Source: Golubevia sp. BC0850
Taxonomy: Eukaryota; Basidiomycota; Exobasidiomycetes; Golubeviales; Golubeviaceae
Direction: 5' to 3'
Assembly (NCBI GenBank): GCA_012976225.1
Contig: JAAVVG010000024.1
Location: 62,001 to 126,000, forward strand
DNA length: 64,000 nucleotides
Positions 35,508 to 47,600 of this stretch are shown here, one piece after another. Position 1 is the first letter of the stretch, and each line of letters begins with the position of its first letter. Below the pieces are notes generated by a model, which saw only the letters and a program-made list of their open reading frames with translations, made no database searches and was not told the origin of the DNA. The position numbers and the translations under genes are program-made.

Positions 35508-38078
35508 ATGGGAGTCAAAGAACTGACATCTTACATCGAATCTCTCGAACCTCCAATCTCTCTTCAAGTCCAAGCCCAAGTCACACTCGGAGTACCAGAC
35601 TTGAGATCGTCTTCAATTCCTCCAACTGAAACTCTCGTCATCGATGGTTGGGTATGGCTTTTCTTCCATTACCTTCGAAATTTCCCTAATACGGTAGATG
35701 GAGGAGATTACCTTCTCTTCGATCAAGAGATTAATGAACTTTTCATGCCTGGAGGTAAGTTCCCTCTCCTTTCTGTCTTGATCCAAGTTCTGATAGCGAA
35801 TACTCATCTCTTCATTCCATCTCTTAGGTGCCTCAGCCTACACTTCGTCTTCATATTCGACGGTCCAGCAGAACCCAAAAAGCTTCCAACGATTCTTGCA
35901 AGAAGAGAAGATCATTGTTCAAGAAATGAAGAAACGATCAGGTTAACTCCGTTCCATAGATCTGTCGCTAAAGTAGGGAGGCTTCCACCCCGAGTCCGAT
36001 CAACTGCCATCACCACTTTGAAAAGCTTGGATGTCGAAATTATCTTTGCTCCAGCTGAAGCTGATGGATTAGTAGCTGAAATAGCAGACAAGAGAAAAGG
36101 TTATGCAGTCTCTCAAGATAGTGACTTCTTGACCTTTTGTTCGAAGGGGAAGGGTGCTAAAGGTTATGTCCCTTTCGAATCTCTAGAATACGTCTGGAAA
36201 GTACCTGAGGATAAAGTAGACAAGAAACAGGGCAATTCGTTGGTATCACACAATCCACCTCCAATTCCTTCATCATCAACTCCTGCTAGTCAACATCCCT
36301 CACTATCTTCCGTCAAGTTTCAAGCGTTCTCTCCTTCCTCTTTATCTGCTCATCTTGGTTAACCTAAATCTTGGTCACCTCTCTTTGCCTCATTATGCGA
36401 GAACGACGATCAACATTTCAGGTAGTTATTCTTAAACCTGAGAATCAAAGGCTCGGAAAGAACTTCTTTGATAGGTCAGATTTTGAATGATGAATTCCAA
36501 AGATTAAAGATTAAAGAGAACGCCATTTTAGGATCAACTCTCTACAGCTTTCTGGTCAACTGTGTTCTTAAGAACCTATTGGAAGCAAGCTACTCTGCCG
36601 TCGCCGAAAGGGATCCAGATAGAGAGATCCATCGCATCTCTTCGGTGGAAAAAGTAAAGATTACAGAAGGAATACTTGAAGGATTCTAAATCATAAGACT
36701 CGAATCCTTCAACAATGCTTTCACTTCAAATCCAAATTATGGCTTTTTCGAACCTTCTCAGAATAGAGGTGCCTCAGTCTTGAAAGCCTACAAGAAGAAT
36801 CATGAGAAGGGAAAATTTGACCTCATCTTCTGGAGATGATGACCTGCAGACATCGGATTGGTAAACCTTTCTCGGAAGATCCAGATGAAGTGTCGACTCA
36901 ACGAGGGGCTGGAAGAAAGTTAAGAAAGTGGATATATGCGGTTCTTTTTGATGCTTGGGGATGATTGGAGCAAAAGTATTGAAGAAACGATGCGTAGAGT
37001 TCTCTTGCCTCTACCGATTCAGTCGCAAGCCTTATCAACTAGACCGGATCTGTTCTTAACCGCAAATTACTCAAATCTGACATCCATCAAGACGAAAGTC
37101 CCTCAAAACCTCTGGTTGCTCCTTTCAGCTATTAGATTGATGGCGATAGAAGGTTCTTTAAGACCTGATCCAGGACCCAAGAGATCTTACATGACATTGG
37201 ACGAAATCAATAAGGACGAATCACCCTTCAAAAGAGAAAATTGGACGAGGAGAGAGATCGAGGTCTTCCTCAAAGTGGGTCTTTGTTGCTTCAGTTTGAA
37301 TCAAAGAATGAAGCAAGATAAGAGTTTTCAAGTCAGAGATTACATGGAAAGAATTTCAATTGAGGAAAAGGGACTATTGCTTTACCATTCTACTAGATCG
37401 ATTAATCTAAACCCTACCATCCAATTCATTCTGGAGACTGAGGCTTACTTGTCTCAAGCACTTTTAATTGACGAGGAACTAGGTAGACCTCAATACTTCA
37501 TGAATGGGAAGCTTTTGATGTTGGAATTATTTAGACTCGAGAAAGAAGATCAAATCATGACCGCTCCAGTGTCCAGTCCTTCTTACTCAAGTTGGAGGTT
37601 CGGTGCTACTGCTTCTTCTCAAGGATCGAAGTTCTCGAATCCTATCATCTCCAAATTCTTCTTGCCAGAAGTTAGGTTCTCTTCAAAAGATGAGAAGTTT
37701 GTTGGGGACTATTTGGAAATCGCCTTGGAAGGCTTAGAAGACATTTTAGGTGTCGATGTCGCAGAGCAGAAGAGAATCGCAAATGTGGAAATGGAAAAGG
37801 TGGCTAAAGATCAAGCCTATCAAGCCTCCTCTCAATCGGTTGACTCTGTTTCAAAAAGTACATCGGTAGGAGAAGGTCAAAGAGGGGCAGCGAATGTAAG
37901 AGTGATAGGAAGAGACAGATGGCGTGGTCGTGGAATGCGGTTTGTAGGTGTGCTAGATGGCAAGAAGCAGATGTCACGTTTCCTTTCTTTGACTTGTAAC
38001 AGGTATCTCATCCCTATTTATCTCTGGGGTGGGAAGCGACTGAATTGGGGATCGGGACATCAGAAGATGGTGGGATAA
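35508..38078 (+). pseudogene. Decayed Asteroid-like (XPG-domain) gene
   Basis: The start MGVKELTSYIE, the segment FIFDGPAEPKKLPTILARRE and the acidic XPG-I motif (IIFAPAEADGLVAEIADKRK, then GYAVSQDSDFLTF) mark an Asteroid/ASTE1-type XPG nuclease-like protein. The intron at 35755-35827 looks normal (GTAAGT...TTAG), but removing it puts FIFDGPAE out of frame. After the XPG-I part the same frame stays protein-like through stops at 36360 (TAA), 36423 (TAG), 36687 (TAA) and 36837 (TGA). It then shifts frame near 36836 (GKPFSEDPDEVSTQRG, RKLRKWIYAVLFDAWG) and shifts back near 36936. The last part is a long open stretch (36936-38078). Much of the protein is still readable, so the decay looks recent. 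A shorter XPG-only protein (284 aa from 35508) could still be made. Confidence 0.75.
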
Positions 38079-38696
38079 AGTTGGATCTGTAAAGAGCGTA
38101 ACTGCAACAACCTGTTCTTCCTCCCTTCAACTTCGCTCCTCATTTCTCAGCAATTCTCGTCTCTCTCTTTGCTTCGATTAAGCACTTCATCTAGGCCTGC
38201 TGCCTCGCTTCCACGACCTGCCCTTCAATCTTCCAGCTTTCCAAACTGTGCCCCCCCCCCTGTTGAACTTCAAGGCCCTTCAGGATCTGGTGTACTCGAG
38301 CTCAAAGCATGAGCTCAAGGATTTGACAAGGAAGGACATACTCGAACAGCAACCCAGATTCGCCTTCTTCTTGCCTCAAGATTTTGGGATTCCCATCTGG
38401 ACCTTCTCTTTCTGTCGAACCGAGGTTTAGTCTCTTTCTCTCATTTCTTTTTCTGTTCGCAGCATGTCCCATTCAAACAACAGTGCCTTCCACATTTTCT
38501 TGTTCGAGCCTCAATTATGTGTTCCAACGCCATTTGAGAGAAGGCGACCACTAGAGATGCAAAAGAGCCTCAGTGGAAAAGAATAATCCATTGAAAATTG
38601 GCAAAAGCAGAAATGATATATAGTATACGACAAAGAAGCAGAGAATGAAATGTTTCACGTTGTGAGAGAAAAGAGAGATATACATGTAAACTATGC
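38079..38696. other. Intergenic; faint coding-like remnant on + strand
   Basis: About 620 bp between the decayed Asteroid-like gene and the VPS13 stop, probably including the VPS13 3' UTR. On the + strand about 38137-38310 reads as a presequence-like peptide (LLRLSTSSRPAASLPR) that runs into a stop, with a C10 run at 38251-38260. No ATG or complete gene is seen. Confidence 0.35.
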
Positions 38697-41600
38697 TCAA
38701 GCATGCGCGCTGTTGTAAGCCTGAACGACACGAGAAATTTGTTTGAAGAACCAATTTCTCGCACCCTTATCGGAGAGGTGGAGGAAAGGACCGTCTACGC
38801 CTCCACGAAGGACTAGAGCGATTCCTTGGCTTTCGAGACTGAGTGTAAAGGGAAAAGAGAAGAAAGGGATGTGAGCATAGGGGGCTAGCGGTTGTAGCTC
38901 CCATCGATCCAGGTAAATAAATACTCACGAGATGCTGCTTAGATCAGAGAGAGGGACTTCCCAGGGGACCTTCAAACGAAGAGTCTTAATGAAAACTGCG
39001 GGAGAAAGTCAAAATGAGAAGAAGGTTAGAGAAGAAAGATTTTGCCTAGCCACCACGAACGCTGAGACACTCACGAATCTTGGAAACAGTGAGCATGACT
39101 ACTGAATCCCCCGTAGACCCACCGACATCGACATGAGCGACGTAATGTTCCTTCATGTAGCTTCCATTGTCCACATTCTTGAGCCAAGTCTGACCCAACG
39201 CTTCTCGATCCGAGTAAGGTCTGACGATTCCGTCGCTAGCGATGAAACGAGGCAAACGAACTCTATCTATGTCGTTCTGGTCAAATACAACAGTCGTGTT
39301 GCGAACACCTTCAGTGACGTTACTAGCGAGATCGAAGACTCCCACGACAGGCTTGGTAATGACCCCGACGAGTCCTTTACCAACTCCCTTGAAGAATCCA
39401 CCGGCTCCACCTTGCTCAGCTCCTTCCAGAGGTTTGAGAGCCAGGCCCTCGAATCCAGAAGCTACACTTGTGAAGAAAGAATTGGCACCAGCTGTAATTC
39501 CGTAGAGAGCGTGCTTTGGTTTGTTACGGAAGCGACTCATTCTTCTTCGACTCTGGAATTCTCGATCCATCGTGGCGGCGGCGAGACCCTTTCCGATCGA
39601 TCCTGTAACCTTGGAAACACTATCTGTGAGACCGAAGACAGTCTTCTTCACGAAGGAACTGGCTCCTCTAGCGATTCCGAGTCCGAGTTCCTTGTTTCCG
39701 TGCATTACCAGACCTTGATAAGGCTCGTAGAAGATGTCGGCGACTCCAGAACTGACGTTGTTGAACAGACCGACTGGATTTCCGAGGAAATCTGCACTTC
39801 CAAGAACTCGGTAGAGTTGGAACAAGAAGCCCTGTCCGTAGTGGTAGACAATACGCTGTTGAAGCACGGCGGGAGAGAGACGAACATTCTCGATGACTAA
39901 GGCATTGAGTCGGACTGGAGCATCGTTGACGTTTCCGAGAGCCATCGTAAGAGCGTTGAAGAAGAAGATGAGAGGGTTTCGGGAACTGACACGCTCGTCA
40001 GCGTTGACTCGCTCCGTTCGCATGAACGATAGATTCAGAGCCAAGGGTTGAAGATGGAGAATCTCGAAGTAGATGTCTTCTTGGTTTCCTTGAGCTCCTC
40101 TCGGTTCCGGAATCTCTCTTGGATGCTCGATGAAATCGGTCTCCTTGATAGCTTCAGCTTCCCAGCTGGCGCCTTCGAGCTTGCTGAAGTCGTACAGAGC
40201 AAAGAGGAAGTCTTCGTCTAGCTCAGCCGTCACTTCCTGCAAGAGGATGGAAGCGTACTTGATGTGAGTGACTCCATGAGTTTGATCCTTGAGCCTGATC
40301 ATGCTAGCTTGAAGAGTGGGGTGAACCTCGAGATCCTTTCCGTCCTTAGGAATGACAGTCGGATAGAAGACGATCGGGAAGAGACCTCCAAAGAGTTGAT
40401 TGTCGATCTGGATCCACTTGACGACCAGGTTGAGAGCAGTGGTGACCTCTGACTCTGTGTAGTGAACTTCCAGACCCCGGAAAGAGATGTAGGCAAGCTC
40501 CTGGACGTTTCGGTTGATGAGAGAGATACCTACTCCCTCTAATTCCAAGTTGAAGGCGGAAAGAATGTTGGTGTCGATGTCCACTGCCTCGAAACCTCCG
40601 TCTCCAGTCCTAGTGCTGCTCATCGAGTCAGTTCTAGAGAAGGTAGAGTTCTGCCTCTTCAGCTTGAAGTTGCTCAAAGATTCTGTGTAGTTCGAGAGGA
40701 CTAGAGTCTGAGTAGGCCCGTCTGCTCGAACGTCTAACGAGATGACTCGATTTCCTCTTCCATCTGAACTTGGGAATTTGAAAGGGAGAAGTGAACCAAT
40801 CTCGAGGATGTTGACGCTTCTTTCCCTTCCGTTGGCCACCAGCTTGATCAACTTGTCTGAGCGAGCTGGGTAATCCCAGGCGTACTTCATCTTGGAGCGC
40901 GGCTTGAGTTCGTACCTCTTTCCAATGGCTTCGTCAGATGAACGGCCGTCATCATCCTGTCTCTCGGCAGCTTGCATGAAGGTGATAGTGTAGTCACTCT
41001 CGTTACGCAGCATGTACGGCCAAGGACCCTTCTCGTAGCTGAGGGAGATGAAGATGGTTGGTCCTTCCAGCAGGACTTCCGCCTTGATCAGATGCTGGTG
41101 ATGACCAGCTTTGGCGATACGGAGATGAACAGATCCAACGTCTTCGATGTTGAAAGGAGCTGTCCACTTGTTGTTCATTCCAGGATAAGCCAGAGTCATC
41201 TGCTTTGAGGCTCCCACTCGAAGGAAGTGGAGTGGAAGGCGTTTCCGAGGTTCTGCTGTGGCGAAGTCAGCAGCTCCAGCTTCTCTTAGATTGATGGGCT
41301 CATCCAAATTGTTCCTAACTAGGTATCTTGGAGTGAGCTTGACCACCTTGGAGAGCTTGAACTTTCCTAGTCCATCTTCGACGGTTAGACCAACGTGGAT
41401 TTCCTCGTTCTTAGAAGCGGAAGGAATGACGACCTCAGTCTCTGATCCAATAGCTTCGAAGGATAGAGGCTTGGACCACGCAGAGTCACCAATACGGAGT
41501 TGGACTCTGTTCCTTCTATCGTTGGAGTTGTGAGAGAATAGGAAAGGATGAGGCTCCTTGCGAAGTTCCGCAGCTTCTCCAGTCTCCTGACCAGCGACGA

Positions 41601-44600
41601 GCTTTGCACCTCCCATCCAAGATTTGGTCTTGAGGGAGAAGGGAAGGCCGGACTGGTTGACAAAGATGTAAGGCGAGTAGATCTGAACCTTGAAAGCACC
41701 TCCAGAGTCTGGGTACTTGAAGTAGTGAAGTCTGAGATTGAGCTTGAAGTTCTCGGGATCAGCCATGGTTAAGTTCTTCTCGATCGGGAAATCATCTGGG
41801 TTGTCGGTAGCGATGATGGCGAACTCTGAAGGAGAGAAGACCGAAGATTGGATGTCCACGCTCAGCAGAAGAAGATGCGAGAGCTCGACAACGTGAATCG
41901 GAGAGACTCCACCCTTACGAAGATAGCTTGACCAGTTGTGATTGACGTTCTTGTCGAAGATTCGATAGTGGATGTCGTACGGAAGCAAGTTCTCGACCTC
42001 CACGGGAGCGCGGAGTCGAAGGCTGAGTCGCGGGTAGACTCTGCTGAGAGGATCTTGCTTGTCGTAGATGGTGAAACATTGGAATCTGAAAGGAGCTTCT
42101 CTCTCATCGTTGGCCTTGCAGGTGATGGCTCTGGTCGACTTTCGAATCAATTCTTGCCACCCAACAGCTTCGTTCGACCAGGCATATTCGAATCCAGGAT
42201 CTGGGCGTAGCTTGATACGATTGTGGTAAGCCGCTTCGATTGGGACAGGGCAGTCCTCTCCAGGTGCTGCAGATCGGAACAAGAGGGAAGGAGGAAAGAT
42301 AAATGTTAGCTTGGACCAAACTCTCTTTCCTCTGGGCTAACAGTTGATACTCACGAATCTTTCGAATGTCGTCGGTCATCTGACCTTCAGCGTCTAGAAT
42401 CACCATCTCCACAGGCACTAAAGTACGATTCTCAACCTTGAAAGAAGATCTGAAGGTGATGATCTTGACGTTATCTTGAAGCTTGACATCGCAAAGAAGA
42501 CGATGAGGAACCTTTTGGAGCTTTGGACGAAGATTGACCATGTACTCTCCTTCTCTATCCACCGAGATGTGTCTGACTCTTTCCCAAGGCATTCCTTCGA
42601 CCAAGAGGGAAAGCATGTTTCCACCCGATTCCTTGGCATGTTCTCTCATCGACTTCCAATCGTCGAATCTCCAAGGCATGTCTTGACCATCCTCGACGTG
42701 TTGAGGCGAGGATTTGACTCTCTGATCGTCGTGCTCAGCCCAGAGACTCAACCTGTAACCGGTACGATTCCTGATCTTGAAAGGAGCGCTGTTACGATTC
42801 TGAGAAGCTTGAACGCTCTCGTCATTCATGATGGCAGCAGTAGTCATAGCAGTCTCGATCAGAGTAGTCGTGACGTTCAGCTCCAGTCTTCGTTTCGACG
42901 AGATCGTCATGGTTGTGCTGGGAGGTGAGATGCTGCCAGCCATCGAGACGTCTACGCTCCATGGATCGATGAGAGGCTCCCAGTGAGATCTAGAAAGGTT
43001 GTAGTAGTTGATGTAGGTAGAGAGAGAAGTTTGCATCCTGAGATCAGCGGACCAGTCGTGGACGTTGACGCTGAACTTTGAGATGTTCATGTCGAGCATG
43101 GGGAGCGAATGAGTATCTCCGATCAAAATGACTTGTAGTCCAGCAATCTCAGCTTTCAACTTTTGTGGTAAGAGGGGAAAAGAAGTCAAGGTTCAGCCGA
43201 GAGAACTCATAGATTCTGTCTTTCACATCTCCATCACTTACCAATTCTTTAGCCATGACCAGCTCTGCATCTCCATGGAACTCTCCAAGATCTCCACTAG
43301 TAATGGATCTGGAGCTCTCCTTCTTAGTGAGGCTAGCGGACTCCATCGAAGTGGAAGTGGCGGCAGAGGCTTCGCGTCTCGAGGAGTTAGCGACACTGCT
43401 CTTTCCATCATCTCCCGACCCAGTCTTGTTGGAAAGCTCGATAGCTTTGTTGACTACGGAACTGATCAACATGATATCTCTGTAAGAGACTCTCAGCACC
43501 AAAGGTTCAATATCGATCTCGATGCTGGTCGTTTGACGAGCAGCGGTGACTCTACTGTCCATGGCTAAGGTCAGATCCAAGTTGTCTAGGAAACGTAGAG
43601 TATCTTTTGGCTTGCTCATCTTGCACATGAACATTCCGACCTGATCGACCTTGAGAGCTAGAATTCCTTGTTGAGACATCAAGACTTGCTTGATAGAAAG
43701 AATGATAGCTTCAGAGTCAGCTCTCTCAGGAGCAGCCAACAAGATGATGGTTGGGTCGACGATGTTGATTCTGAAAGCTAAGGTAGACTCTGGTTGAGCG
43801 TCGGCGCTGGTTCCTTCCGTAGGCTTCTGTCCAGAGACTGCTCTCGAAGATCCAGCAGGCTTCTTTCCGGAAGCGCTCCTCTTCCCATCAGATTGCTTCT
43901 TGCTCTTTGCATCTTCCTCCTGCATCTTCGTGTCCGCTTCTTGGAACGCAGACATGAAGAAGTTGAGCAGGGCGAAGAGAGGATCCAGGGAGAAGATGAT
44001 CTTTGGACTATCGACAGTGATGAGAGCGAGGGCTGACTTGTCAGAAGTTCCTCCAGACATGGTGTAGCTCAGCATGAATTGATGACCTTCGTGTTTGACA
44101 GCTGGTACGATCTCTCTGAACTGAGTCACCTTGTCAGGTCTAGTGTCTGAAACGGTGAAAGATTTCAGAGCGACCTCAGCTTCCATGGCAGAGTCGGACA
44201 ACATCTTGAACTTGACTTCTGATCCATTCAGAGCGAATTTCGCGAGACTTGCATTCCTCAAACTTCTTTGAGCAGTAGCAGCCGAAGTGAAAAGCTCCAA
44301 CTTGATCGCTTGAACGCTGAAGAGAAGATCGAGAGTCGTGTGAAGAGTAATGTCTCCATCCTTTCCGTGAGCGACCGTGCCGAGTTCAGGTAGCATGTCG
44401 ACCGAGGGCTCCATCTTGGTGGGCGAAGAGACTCTCTCGGAAGGTCTGCGAGGTAGCGCTGGAGCTGCACTACTCTCTGAAGAGGAATCCCACTCGGAAG
44501 GAGCAGAGCCCGAAGGCAGCGTGGACATGGCTCTCTTAGCTCCTTCCTCCTCGTCTTCTCCAGGGGTGAAAGCTCTAGGAATGGACTGAGTGAGAGCCAT

Positions 44601-47600
44601 TACGAATCCGTACTGTTGTTCGGTCAAGTTGATCTGGACGTCTGACATTCTAGCTACGATCTGAGTATCCGGCTCGTCTCCTGCGTTCTCATGACCAAGA
44701 TGATCCGCTTGAGTCATATCCACCGAGATGTTGACATCGTCAATCATCTGAACGTTGTACTCTTGAGATCCATACCTCAGTCTAGAAGCCAATCTGATGT
44801 GTCTCAATCCGGCTTCGACCTTGGTGACGACATGCTTCGAGTCGTTCTCCGGGAAGGTGTTGTGAGCGTAGATTTCTCCCAGATTGGCTGTGATGATGTC
44901 GGAGGAGGTCGCTTCTCTAGCCAAAACCAAGATAGGAGTCTTGATGATGATATCGTACTGCATTCTGGAAACCCTATCCTGGAGCTGAGAAGCTTGAGCA
45001 GAAGCAGCGGAGGAGGCAGCATCGTACAAAGCCTTCATTCTCGCGAACTTGCTGAAGAATTGAAGTAGATCTCGGACTGGTTCTTCCAGGAAGGTGAACC
45101 TGAGAGAACCAGATCTCAGCCAGATAGAGACGTCGTAGCCTGGATAGGTAGCTTGTTCTGCAGAGTCGAAAGTCTCGTAGGTGAAATCTGCCAACTCGTC
45201 TCCCTGAATCGAGAGGAGCTTCTTGAATTCAGGATCAGCTGCGTCTCTGATAGCGTTGTCGACCAGAAGAAGCGAACCGAGACGTGCAGCAACTCTAAGA
45301 GTGTTGCCCCTAAGCAGCACAGCGACGTCGGCTGTAGACAGCGTCAGAGTAGCTAAAAGTTGACCGTCGTTGTTGAGACGCAGAACGATCGAGGTGAGTT
45401 TCACTCGAACTCTCAACTTCTCTTTCCTGGCTCCAGGCTTGGTCTCTGGAGTGATAGCCACCTGCTTCTTGTTTCCTGATTCCTCCGTATCTTCCTCCTT
45501 GTCCTTGCTCTCGCTCTCAGGATCTGGAGCTGGCACGAAAGTGGTCATGATCCAATCGTAGACGACCAAAACGCTGACTCTAGTCAACATGATGTTGATG
45601 GTACTCAGTTCGACGTTAATAGATTGATCGACTCCTTCGTACTTGGTCATGAACTCTGGAGAATCAGGATCGACCTTCGTATACTTGACGCTGACTAAAT
45701 CTTGAGAATCTAAAGTAGAATCAGTGGTGGCAGATCGGCTAGCAGTACTGGCGCTCGTGTTGTTCCTCTGAGCTCTTTCAGGATGAACGTTCTTGCTAGT
45801 GATCAGATATTTGAAAGCATCTCCATGGTCGACGATCTTGTCCTCCAAAGCCAGAGATCTGAGACCTACGTCAACTTCCATGTGATAGGGGAAGATAGCT
45901 AGATGAAGTAGGAAGCCTTCGAAGACAGCTTCGACCAACAATCGATCTGGCTTACTAGGATCCGAATTGGACTTGAAGATCGATCCTGCCAGCTTGTCAA
46001 CGACAAACTGAAGCTCGAAAGTCTTTTGATGAGCGTTGATCTTGTCAGCTGTAGCATCTTCGGCATCTTGAAAGTCGTCCTTTCCATCTGCATCATCGTC
46101 ATCATTTCCTGCGTCGTCTTGGATGACGTAGTCATCCTGTTCTCCTCGAAGCTTCTCAGCGATCCTAGCTCTTCTTTCTCGATTGATGTCCAAAGCAGGA
46201 GACGAAGTCGAAGTAGACCTCGAGTGACGTTCCGAAGTGCTGGTATCATTCACTGAGGAGAACCCAGGAAGCTCACTAGCTTGAACGATCTTTGAAGGTT
46301 CCAGAAGATCCGCCTCTGTGTTCCCGTCAGCCTTCTCCGTCTTGACACTGTCTGTATCTCCAGTATTGAAAGAAGAAGAAGCTTTTGACTTGATATCTTC
46401 AGAAGCTGATTCGTCGTCGTCGAATCGTGGAATTGCTACGTCAATGATGGCCATCAAAGTCTTGTACTTCCTATCAGAGAAATTGACTCTCAGTTCAGGA
46501 AGGTGACCAGTGATCTTGAACTTGGTCAGATTAGGGGCTTTCGGTAGAATCGAGTTGTGAAGAGTGAAATCCAAATTGATTCTTTCGAGTAGATGGACTC
46601 GCTGAGAAGCGCTCGACATGTTCGAAGAAGAGGTAGCAGAGGTAGCTGAAGGAGGCGGAGAAGATCCAGAGTTAGAATTAGAAGTTGAAGGAGAATTGTC
46701 CAATCCATTCATGCAACTAGCTAAATCCCCAGCCATGACCAGCTGAGCGTCCTTGAGTTCGACAAAGAATCGATCGTACATAAGCTCCTCCAGATCTCTG
46801 TAATCTTCGGCTGTGTACTTGGTCTTGGTGAGTTTGCTTCTGACAGTTTCAACCTTAGTCTGATCAGCAAGAACTGATCTGACTGCGATATGACCAGCAT
46901 CCAAGACTATATGCTGACATTTCTTCGACTTGACGTCCTCTGGAATGATGATGATCGGAGCTTTGACGTCCACTACCATGTCGATAGTCTTGTGATTCTG
47001 AAGAGCACTTTCCAAACCTGCTCGAGTCTCCTTCCTAATTCCCTCAATCGTCTCAGAGGCGACGTCGATCAAGGCTCCGATGAGTTCGAGCTCGCTCTCC
47101 GGAGGCTTGAAGAACCTGACGATGGATTCCACGTATCCTCTATGATAGATGATCTCCATCGACCTCATCCTCAAAGTCAGAGCGTTGTCTGCCCTTTCGT
47201 CGAGAGGCTTGTGTTCGAAACAGAGGTAGAAGAAAGGATTGGAGGGATCTGATTCTTCTTTGAGTCCAGCGACGTCCCTCGTCTGTTTGGCTCCAGCAGA
47301 GGGTCCACCTTCTTGATCTCGACTTCCAGAAGTGATTCCGAGTACCTCGTCCTTGACCCTGACTACCTGTGGATAGATCGAGTCCTTGGTCGTGCCATCG
47401 TAGACTCGTAGACCACCTAGAGAGATGGCGGCTTCCAGATTCTCGACTCTCTGAGTGACATCGGCTTGAAGATCATCGAAGACGAGTGCTAGAATGTCTT
47501 CTCCTCTGTTATGATCCTTCAGAGCGAAAGAACCAGTCTTCAGCTTTGTAGTCAATCGAAGCTTCATCGCATCGTCGGGGAAGTCGATGGTTGCTGCTTG

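Noticed and set aside
36360-36425. Reassigned stop codon as an explanation of the stops in the Asteroid-like gene
   Set aside because: All three stop codons occur in the interrupted frame and all intact genes here end at normal stops.
38248-38430. Plus-strand 60-aa ORF after a poly-C run
   Set aside because: No ATG start; the frame is open only because of the C run and short length.
39133-39900. 255-aa plus-strand ORF
   Set aside because: It lies antisense to the conserved VPS13 C-terminal exon and has no splice or family support; it is a shadow of the codon bias on the other strand.
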